A stretch of 64,000 nucleotides of DNA from Manduca sexta (lineage: Eukaryota > Arthropoda > Insecta > Lepidoptera > Sphingidae). Both the position numbers and the translations under genes were made by a program. Where the stretch lies: the NCBI RefSeq assembly GCF_014839805.1, contig NC_051129.1, positions 4,716,920 to 4,780,919 on the forward strand, written 5' to 3'. Positions 51,591 through 61,436 of this stretch are shown in pieces (the first letter of the stretch is position 1; every line of letters starts with the position of its first letter). The notes under the pieces were generated by a model. That model saw only the letters and a list, made by a program, of their open reading frames with translations. It had not been told where the DNA came from and ran no database searches.

Positions 51591-51790
51591 CCGGCTAGCC
51601 CGTAGGCAAGCGACCTAGAGGGCGTAATCCGAAGCGCTGGTCACACCAGGTCGCCAACTCCCTAAATATGCCATTGAGCATAGCGGTGCACCAAACCGAA
51701 GATTGCGCCTCGTGGCAAAGACTGTTGAATGACCTTGGACGAGATCACGATCCTCAAGAATGAGGGACCGACAGAAGAGAGGGAGAGCAC
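51591..51790 (+). repeat. GC-rich retroelement-like fragment, duplicate
   Basis: This is the counterpart of 28018-28215, with small differences (gcgcctcgtgg versus gcgccttgtgg, ccttggacgag versus ccttgacgag). Confidence 0.4.
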
Positions 51791-54700
51791 CAAGTGATGC
51801 ATGGATTTTGTCTTCTACACGACAAAAGTTATCGCAAAATTATGTTTTAGTTCAGGGTGTTGAGGCCGAAAGTCCTTCAAACTAATAAATACCCACAACA
51901 TAAAACTGAGTATCCTAGTGGTGTTAGGGTTAAAACTATGTTTTGACCGCTGAGTGTGTCTATTTATACAAGAATCCTGAGCGCGTTGATATATCAATAA
52001 ACAATTTTTAAACCATAAAAACCCAATTTTATAGGAAAAAAAAATCTAGTATTACAACGCCATATCTTTGGGATTTAATGGTTTAAGCCGATTTACGTGA
52101 TCGAAAACGAAGCTTTACTTGTTCAATTACTAACCAGATAAATGATATTGCCTAAAATAACACCTTTTTATAGTTAAAACTTTTATTTTATTTCTAACTG
52201 TTCTGTTTGCGGTCACGTCATATCCACTACGCATTTGACCAGAATAATTAGAAACCTGTAACATTAACTTGTGTGTGGCAAATATCATCCAAATTCACAC
52301 AGCGGTTTATGCATAATTTTGTAACATCCAAAAATGTTCACAATCAATTATTGTTAGTATATGAATTACTAAATTACGCAATCTATTTCAACTTACTAGA
52401 ACGTGCATGAATCAGTTATTGTTATCATCTAGAACAAGACGGGAAGTAGCAAATCAATCTGTGGTTTAAGTACCTTCGCGGGTCAAACGTATTATAAATT
52501 CACTGCGGACAGCTTTATATGTGACATCTGTATTATGTAATGTTCAATTGTGGTCTTTGTTTACATTTAATGCCTAGCACCAGTTACTTGCACCTTCGAA
52601 GCTATTATTACTAACTAATAAGAAATAAAATTGGATGTATCTAAAAAATAACTATATTTTTCATGTCAAATTGAACTTTATTGTCGCTCAAAATGAGGCT
52701 AATGTTTCTTTAACCTTAAATTAACCAATCTCAGCTTAATGTTTATTAGTACAAGGTAAGTTGTGGCTTTTCGTTGGTTAAGAGGATTAGCCTTGATTGC
52801 AATATTTTTACCGACGTTGAAATTGGATTCTTTTGTGAGAATAATGGGAAACGGAAATCGTAGGATGTTGTTTCTTGTGTTGGTTTTAACTATAGTGGGC
52901 CTTAATGAAAACGCTTAATTTGAACTGGTCATATTAATCATAGTCAAATCTATTTTGATGCAGACCTTATAGGGCAAATACATATTACGAATAAACTTGC
53001 ATATTTTGCTGACCTAAAAACTGATCTAGTCAATAATTGTTAAGATTCACTCTCGCTTAAGCGGTCACAAATTAATCGAGTTAATCACGATCGTTTCCTG
53101 ACATTGTTCGACGGCTCACAATAACTGCGAGTTGCGACTTATTTGGTGCCGTGCGCCATGAGCACAACTTAATTGCTTCATGCTATTGTTTTGATTGTTG
53201 CATCCTTTGGTTAATTTAATAATGTTACAGATGTTTAGGGTTTTAGTTGTTTGTTATGCAATTAAAAGACGTTTATATCTCGAGACGGTAGATTTGATTA
53301 TTGCAAAATTTGAGAGTAGTTGTCTATTGAGTGTAGTGGGATCAAATAGTATATCGACTGACGAGAGATGATTACCTCTCGGCAGTCGACACAATTGCCT
53401 GTTGGAACCGGATATGCACAGGCTGATCCCGGAACGCGACACACTTACGTGGGCTGTTATAGCGGGTTTTAATGCCTTGTGTACGGTGGACGCTATCTGA
53501 GCGGATATAGAATAATATATTCTACCACCAGCAAATTTGTCTTATTAAAATGTCATGTGTTTTCGTACATCATTAAGAAACAGTTCATTAGATTTTAGTC
53601 CAAATTTCGCAGCAAGCTGTAAAAATTCGAAATAAAAAAAATACTCGCTTTTTTATCAAAGACATCTTTAACAAAAAATGCAATTCCGGGTTGTTTGATA
53701 TGCCTGTCGTTGGACTGATAACTTGTCGAAAAACTGGCTATCTATCAAACTGAAGACTGAATCAACGAGTAAATTAAAACTTAGACCATTATTTAATGTT
53801 AGTTCATATTTTTTGCATTAGTAGTAATTCTGATAATATATAAAGCTGATGTTTGTTTTTACACAGAAATCACTGTAACTATTCATCCAATTCTGCAAAT
53901 TTTTACTATGTATACCAAATTATTGTAAGTTTTATCCCTAAAAAGATCTTTATTACTAGTTGAACTACTAACAGAGGGTGCCTAAAGTCAGTGACAACTC
54001 ATATTTTATCTTTTTGTGGTTAGTAATATAAATTGATTTTCTTTTTTCTAATAACATAGTGTGATTGCATTGTTTTATTTTGATAGTGAACTTCAATTTG
54101 TAAAATATTGATGTCATTGTATATGCGTTCATTTAATACTTGTTTGAACATGTTAAATCGTGTCTATTAAATTATAATTCGATATCAGTTAATTATATTT
54201 CATTGGTGTTCTAGATTTATTTTTATTCAAGTAACAAAACAATTTGAATTGTATCAATGTATGTATCATTGTTCGGAGTAACATCATTAATGTGTCATTG
54301 AGTTTTGTTTCTACTTTTAGTAATTCAAGGAAGATTCCATCTATTGCTAGGGAAAATCCGCACTGCAGTTTTCTACGAAGTAAATCCTGTGGAAACTGAA
54401 AATTAACATTCAGCCATTTGGCTGCAACAGTTTTTTCAATTATAACGCGACCTAAAAATGGAGTACTCATGGACAAATAACGAGAAAATAGGTCCAGCGT
54501 TTCAAAAATAATGTATTTACTTGACTCTTCGTCTGGTGCGATTGATTTTATACAATGTTCATTAGATATTTGGCAACGGTGGCAAGAAGGGATAAAACTA
54601 GCGATTTATTTCTTCACAAAACTACTTGTATTTATGTGTACATGTCAACGCTGTAAAGGCCACTATCTAAGCAACCAGTATACCTAAGCTTGCATTTAAT

Positions 54701-54949
54701 TATGCTTCTTAGTAACAAAAGTTATAATCCGACCACTCGCTCCAGAGATTAACACTTTCAAACAAATTATGACGTTTGTACAGATTATAACAATTTCACA
54801 AGGGGTTTTACATATTGTACAATAGACCCTGTGTTCATACCTGCGGTATACAACCCACGAACCAAACCAATAAAACTTGCAAACAGCCAAAATATATCGA
54901 GCAATATTCGACTTTCGGCCTGTATATTAATATCCCAAATTCCTTGCAG

Positions 54950-55081
54950 GTAGTTCCGCGGCTGCTGGGTTCCTTGGTGGGTGGCGCGATGAGTCCCACA
55001 CAGCACCTCGAACAACAACAGGCCCTCGTCAAACAGTTTGCAGAAATACTGGAGTTCGTGCTCAAATTCGATGAATACAAA
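54950..55081 (+). CDS. CYRI: CYRI (FAM49) internal exon, second copy
   Basis: The 44-codon exon runs from the acceptor ttccttgcag (ends 54949) to the donor gtaagc (starts 55082), phase 0 at both ends. It encodes exactly the same peptide as 31260-31391. The four differences (gtt for gtg, ttg for ctg, aca for acg, ttc for ttt) are all at silent positions. The conserved core [20 protein letters not shown] identifies the CYRI/FAM49 family. It lies on the same gap-free contig as the next exon at 61159, about 6.1 kb away, and the phases fit (FDEYK then [10 protein letters not shown]), so this is the copy to use in a gene model. Upstream CYRI exons were not found in the window and are presumably further upstream or in unsequenced gaps. 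Confidence 0.93.
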
Positions 55082-56795
55082 GTAAGCAGTAGTATAGAAA
55101 TGTATTTTTACTTTCCTTGAACTTATTTGCGCCTTATATTTGGTTATAAAAACTAAGTTAACAAATATGCACCAAATGTTGAAAGAATTCTTTTGTTTTT
55201 GGTTAAGTTGATAGATCAGATCCTAAGGTTTTATGTAAAATTTTATCCTAATTATAATTTATATTAATATTTCGTCTCCGTCTCACGTGTAGTAGAGTGG
55301 TATAAAGCCAATTTTGACTACAGCATGACTAGGTCATCGTACATGAGAACCCCTATCTCGCATAACCATGTGTGTCTTTAGACTTTGCAATTAGAATAAA
55401 TTAAACATCGTATGGATTAAAATCATTGCTGAAGTAACACAAAACTTTACAGTGAAATTTTAATCTAATGTCTGTTTACATAGTATCTAATTTATGTAAA
55501 CAGTAGAAAGTTTATTTATACTTTAATACCTTCTTTTTGTCGCGTCCAGCCTCGTCGACAAACATTTGATCTTTCTCGAACACGACACTAATGGGGTCAG
55601 TCCTCAGTGGAGTGAAAAATCTTATATATTTTGTATAACAAATATCGGTTCCGATTTGTGCTGCTTCATTTGAACTTCGACGAAATAAGTTTGTAATCGA
55701 GTTATCATATTTCCTCTAAGGTTTTTTCTTCGCATAGTTACACTGATTTATTGGAAAGGCAAGGAGTATGCATATATAATGTTCACTAACGATATGTCCT
55801 GTGTCAAAGATTTCCAGGATTATGTCGTCTATTTTTCCCCCAACTAGAGAGTAATATGTATAAAATAGATAAATACACCTAATACAAGATTATATAAGTA
55901 CATATTAAATTAGCAATTATTGATATCAGTAAATTATTTGCAGATTGCGACTCAAATCTTATACTACAAATTGTCGTTTCGTGAGCATTACGCCCCTGAT
56001 CTAGAATTTGACTCGTTGAAATGAGCCACGACATAAGTCTTTACCAGTCGTATGGTAGTTGACCAATAGAGTACAATATGTATATCCGATATACCACCTT
56101 GCTTAATCGGTAATGCACTCTTAATTTTTCAGCATTGATTATATAACCTTGGTCACTTCCGATTGGAAAGCTTCACTTACTCGTTACTTATTTGCAGTCT
56201 TCATAATTATTATACTAGTAATGTAAATTAAACTGTATTTGTGACAAATAAAGTCGTTGATCAATTAGCAAGTTAAAATATTTAGATACTTAGGTAAAAA
56301 ATATACATTTGGGAAAGAACGACATTCACACGTTATGATCAAATAACAATCACAATATTATGTACAGCAAATGCAAACATGAACTCTATTACATATAAAA
56401 AAATTAATAAATATATTTTGTGAATATTGAACCTAGGACTTGATATAAATTAAAATCAACAAAAGTTTGATGTAAATATAAAAAAAGAACTTACATGTTT
56501 CGATCTAAAGTAAAAGATGAACTTTAAATGCGTAAATAAAACAAACATAAATATTTATAAAAGTTTTAATATGCCGTCAGTATTAAACAGTGTGTGTATG
56601 AATATTCATAACCTCACACAGCGACCACCCTTCGTTAGCGCACGAGTTAGTTCAACGAAAATAATAAATACTATTTATTTAAACAAACAAGTGTTATTAC
56701 CAAATGTTTCCTGGTATTACCAAAGTATTACAGCCTTTTGGATTTATTATTTAAGCGAAATGTTATATGTATTTAAATTCTTACAACTGCGCATA

Positions 56796-56875
56796 TCATG
56801 ACGATAGGCTCGTTCGATATCACATCATGGGACGTGATGCTCTGTCTATCACTCCAGGATAAATGCGTGATGTTC
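56796..56875 (+). repeat. 3' fragment of the tRNA-derived SINE
   Basis: The blocks acgataggct, gatatcacatcatgggacg and gataaatgcgtgatgtt correspond to the 3' half of the SINE at 6793-7049. The tRNA-like promoter half is missing. Confidence 0.75.
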
Positions 56876-58754
56876 ACTTACTACAGATATTAAAATAATA
56901 AATTCGAGTAACTTAACATATATATGGAACATACAGTAGAATCAATTATACATTTTGGCATTGCGTTATGAAAGGAAATCACATACTCATCTCCACTACT
57001 GTTAACATTGTGCCAAAAATCATCCATTAATAACGAATATTTTCACCAAAAATCGCGGTTTTACATTTCTGTTGTTTTTATTATTTTGTAGTTTAGTAGT
57101 GCGCTTATGGCGTGTTTATTTTTGATTAAAGTAGAATTAGGGCGTGTCAAATTAAAATTACTTTGTATTAATATTTATTTTGTTTGAAACTAACACTTTT
57201 TTATTTCTTATCTACAGTTCGAGACATTGTAGTCTTTTTCTCAATAAGATAAGTATGTGGTTTCATTTAGTAACGCTATATCAAAATGACCCTGTGAATA
57301 TTAGAAGTTGAGGCTATGAATCTATTAATGCTCGAATTAACGAGATTACTCGTCTACTGAGCTGCTTGTATTAAATAAAATATTTTCTTTTAATATGCCA
57401 TTAGGTTCTTAAAGGATTATTTTACCAAGAAGCCTTACTTGGGTGAAAGCGGATAGATTCATCCTAAAACCATCCTTCGCCGAGATTAATATGATAGTCT
57501 TGATTAACATGTTATAGTTACCATTAATATATAATTTTCGCGAAGTACGCTCATAGTCCGTAATCACATCAATCACAACAATGTTTACCCACAGAAGCTA
57601 TTGCCACGGCAAACTGATCGCTGTCCAGTAAATCTAATCGTTATAATTTGCTTAACTGGCACTCGAGCTCAATGCGGTTTGACGGATGGATGAACTTTTG
57701 ACACGCGTTCAAGCCGCTTATTCAACTAGAAATTATATTTTTAATACGGTTAGATACTACGAAATTGGCATTGCCCTTGAATAAGCCACTCCCTCGTAAT
57801 ATATTTAAGATACGTTCGCCTGTCGCATAGTCAGGTAATGATAAAAGTGACAGTAGATCTACAAGCTAAGTCAAGAGCAAGGCTACACGATGACCCTGCC
57901 CTTTCTTACTTTCGCTCGGACAGATAATGCCTCCTATCAATCGATCGACGAACCGCACCCTATTTTCCACTCCCAAGCACCCTAGGCCGTCTATAATAGG
58001 CACAAAAGTTTTATTGACACACAAGCCACATAATGTAATGAACTCTTGCACAACCCATCCATTCTCGTATCTAGAATAGAATAAAGTAATTGAATCGACA
58101 ATTACCTCGAGCCCTTTTGACCCTAACCTTGCGGTGTCGTTGCTCCCGTGCCCGACAGTTTTGTATTGACGAGTCGCAACTTATAAATTGTTATTTAAAT
58201 GTCTTTCGAGTTTCACTTGATGGATTTATATTGCTATTTTGGACCTGTTCAAGAGGATTAATGATTTTATTTTCTACGCATAAGTGACTGGATTTTTTCG
58301 GTGCTATATATTTTTGACTGTGACGAAGTAAAATAAATTAAATATACGAGTATATTAAACGTTGAGAGGATTATTAGTATATGATTTACTGTCTTAGGAT
58401 TTGATACGAAGGCTCAAAGTTAGTTCTAAATAATATTATAGTAATACGTTCTCGAATATCCTATTGTCAATATGCTCAGATATATTCTCATATAATTTAA
58501 TTTCGAGTGTAATACATGGCAAAACTGAATAATATTCATAATATATTCGTATGTGAATATAAGCTACGAACTTTCAATCCGAAATAACTTTTAAGTTGAT
58601 TTAGCAAATTCAATGTTATAGAATTCATTCGATTTTTCGCACTAAAATTTCAGTCGCACACATTTTAACTAATGCATTGTTTGCGATGGCATTATGTCAG
58701 CAGTTTTAGTCTACATTCTAATTGAATTTGATATAAATGTTACCGATATAAAAC

Positions 58755-58930
58755 TGTTTTTCGGATTTCATCGCGGTTTTATTATATTACGATTTTCTCC
58801 CGATGCGACGTTTCGAAGACTTTTTTTTTATTCCTTTGAATGACGAGACGACAGACTGCAGCCTTCATGGTTACGGGGCGGAATAATTTGTCCGTTCGTC
58901 CGAAAAGTTACAATACCTGGAATCCTGTTC
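58755..58930 (-). repeat. Dispersed repeat, 'ttatcgcggttt' family, copy C
   Basis: It carries tttttcggatttcatcgcgg, ttttctcccgatgcgacgtttcgaagac, cagactgcagccttcatgg and aaaagttacaatacctgg. Relative to the other copies it has a 40-bp insertion including a T run. A 'gaactcattctgcgaaggtcgg' block follows, matching in reverse order the 'cggatctacgcagaatgacctc' block after copy B. Confidence 0.6.
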
Positions 58931-60341
58931 TATGTATAAGTAATTAAATCGGAACCCAAAAGACCGGCTACCGGACTTCAAAACTGTGAACTCATTCTGC
59001 GAAGGTCGGACCTTCAATGGCTAAAAATTAAAAATAAAATTATATAATTGTAAAATGTTCTTTATCCTTTTAAAGTTTGTTTTTATTAAACTTAAATGGG
59101 TTTTTCTATTTCATCATTTGCAATTTCATAACCTCATCAATTAGTCGTATGGAAAGAGTTAAACATTACAATAAAACAAAAACAGTTTTTAGGGTCAATT
59201 ACAGTTCAGATCCTACATAAATTATAATCAGTTGTTACAATTCCTCTCGTGATAATCATTTACACACGACAGACATCTTTAACATTATAAGATTATTTAT
59301 TTAACCTTAATTTACGAACACAGCATACTCATATAGCTTATCATTGATGTAAAAACGATTTGTATGTTGTGAAACAGGCGGTTAGTAATTAATTCAAAGT
59401 TAGTCATCGTATCCGTGGGACCAATAAGGGCGAAGTGATCAGCCATTGTCATAGAAAGCAACGTGCCGTTTGGCCTTCGTATGTCTGACTCAACACGCAT
59501 TTCGTTTATACGTCACTTAATATAATTCGTTTATTTGCATATTATAGTGGTAGTATTCATTTCGACTATCGAAATGTGGAAGTTTTTGAAACTGATTTTT
59601 GGATCTCATGCTGCTGAATTTGATGTAAAATGGCACACACGTAACCCTTGTTTACCATGTTGGCATTTTTTATCAGTCGAACTTACATTTTGTGGAAAAA
59701 CTTTCAGACGTGAAGCGGCAAGTTAAATCAGTTTTCCTATTGATATTAATCAATATTTTTGCCTTGTTTACGCTTTGATGATTATTAGATTATAATACTT
59801 TTTTAATATTTTTTCACGGAATTGTGTTAAGTGAGTAATAAATGAATAAGTTTTTGTTTTATTACATAATATCAATATCTCTATAATCTATACCCGTTAA
59901 GCGTTTAAAATTATATCTATGTGAGATTACAATGTATTTATATTATAGAATTAACTACAAAAACCTATTATGTGACACAAAGTGCATACAATTAAAATAC
60001 ATACAAACTATCCAAAAGATACTCGTAATTCTTGGGTCATAGATCACGTATCGAAACACTTTCTAGTTTCAGATTTACAACCGAAGTGCCTTTGTAAAGT
60101 TCACATCTTGACTTTAACCACGACTCTTAAGCAATCGTTTCATCCTTTTCATTTTCACTTTTGTTTTATTGTGTAACGTTTTGTAATCAGTGTCGTCGGA
60201 ATCACACACATTAAGTTTTATTTGTTAATTCAAAAGCACTTATGAATTCACTCATTCCATATCTTTTTTAATTAGGCACGAAATGCTCGTAATTTCGATG
60301 ATGTAAAACGTACATAGTTTATAAATGCATTGGGTTAATAA

Positions 60342-60500
60342 TAATAATATCAGCCCTGTATTATATACATGCCCACTGCTGAGCACGGGCCTCCTCTACT
60401 ACTGAGAGGGATTTAGGCCTTAGTCCACCACGCTGGCCTAGTACGGATTGGTAGACTTCACACACCTTCAAAATTCCTATAGAAAACTTCTCATGCATTT
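60342..60500 (+). repeat. Abundant lepidopteran interspersed repeat ('cccactgctgagcacggg')
   Basis: The sequence atcagccctgtattatatac, cccactgctgagcacgggcc, tactactgagagggattta, ccaccacgctggcctagtac and ttcacacaccttcaaaattc is a familiar interspersed repeat of moth and butterfly intergenic DNA. It is GC-richer than the flanks and non-coding. The superfamily is not assigned. Confidence 0.7.
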
Positions 60501-61158
60501 GGTTACGGTTCGTTAATTTTAGATACAACAACAGATACGTTCAAAAGATAATGCAAAACTATTGTATTATACTAAACCATTTAAGTAATAGCGTAGACAA
60601 TACGAAGAAATACTAAGTCTTCATAATATTACCCTGCTTCTCTACTAAGCGCTGGGACGCTTTAAGAGCGATAAAACGTACAAAATATGACTCGCCCCGA
60701 GACGATGTAATTTGCCTCGTGAGACAGCGCGTCTTAGTTTAAGGAAACTTCTTTTTTGGAACTGTCTTCGTCCGACGTGTATCCAGAAGAGGCTTTAGCT
60801 CTTCAACTGTTCATTTATTTATCTCAATTTGTGGCTTTTTTTGGGCAACAGAAAGTACAAAATTTGACTTAATTACTCTATCTGGGATCTTTATCAAACA
60901 ATCAAATTGATAAAAGACTTTATAGATTAAAAGCCTTTTTCATTAAACAATCTCAATCTTCATCTTCGACCTGATTCCGGAATAAAGCATTAAAAATATT
61001 TCATTTATAAATATTTAAAAAATCCTTTGTTCTGAATCGTCAATGTACGCGATGAATCGAAAAAGCGATTAGAATTTTTTATTAAAATCAGCGGATAATA
61101 TGCATCATACTTGTATACACCTAAACTGTATTTATGAATGAATTTGAATTTGTTCCAG

Positions 61159-61436
61159 ATGAAAACGCCGGCGATACAGAACGATTTCAGTTACTACAGA
61201 AGGAGTGTGTCGAGAGGGGGCCTCATCAACTCAGAGCTACCGCCGGGTGAAGAGCCCCACATAACAGCGGAGGTGGCTAACAGAATGTCGCTGTTCTACG
61301 CGCAAGCCACGCCGATGTTGAAAGTGTTGTCAGAAGCCACTAGTCAGTTCGTGAATGATAATCAACAGGATTTAGAAAATACGACGGAAACCTTGAGCAC
61401 GATGGCGAAAGTATGCTTGAGGATGTTGGAGAACCC
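61159..61436 (+). CDS. CYRI: CYRI (FAM49) exon with the Rac1-binding segment
   Basis: A 278-nt exon (92 codons plus two bases) lies between the acceptor tttgttccag (ends 61158) and the donor gtgagt (starts 61437). It begins in phase 0 directly after FDEYK of the previous exon and ends inside a Pro codon. It encodes [16 protein letters not shown] at its start, [20 protein letters not shown] near residues 43-62, and [19 protein letters not shown] at the end, all diagnostic for CYRI/FAM49. The paired arginines after SYY (exon residues 14-15) correspond to the basic pair reported as essential for Rac1 binding in vertebrate CYRI-B. The loop around residues 20-35 ([15 protein letters not shown]) is the variable part of the family. 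No frameshift or stop is present. The following exon, which would start by completing Pro, is not recognised before the window end. Confidence 0.96.

Larger units (their letters stand above)
34891..55262 (+). repeat. Copy 2 of the ~20-kb direct duplication
   Basis: It matches 12436-31541 in the same orientation. Relative to copy 1 it gains a mariner-like element (37962-39267), a TTAA MITE (42006-42343) and about 160 bp before the CYRI exon. It lacks one ~255-bp tandem unit and about 96 bp at position 49248. Unlike copy 1 it is continuous on the left with unique sequence and on the right with the rest of CYRI, so it is the better candidate for the primary locus. Its long gene-free stretches are intron and repeats duplicated from copy 1. 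Confidence 0.93.
55263..61158. other. CYRI: CYRI intron between the 132-nt and 278-nt exons
   Basis: AT-rich sequence between a donor at 55082 and an acceptor ending at 61158. It holds a SINE fragment (56796-56875), a dispersed repeat (58755-58930) and an interspersed repeat (60342-60500). The short open frames at 56517-56801, 58090-58287, 59535-59726 and 59982-60176 show no domain and are treated as chance. Confidence 0.75.
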
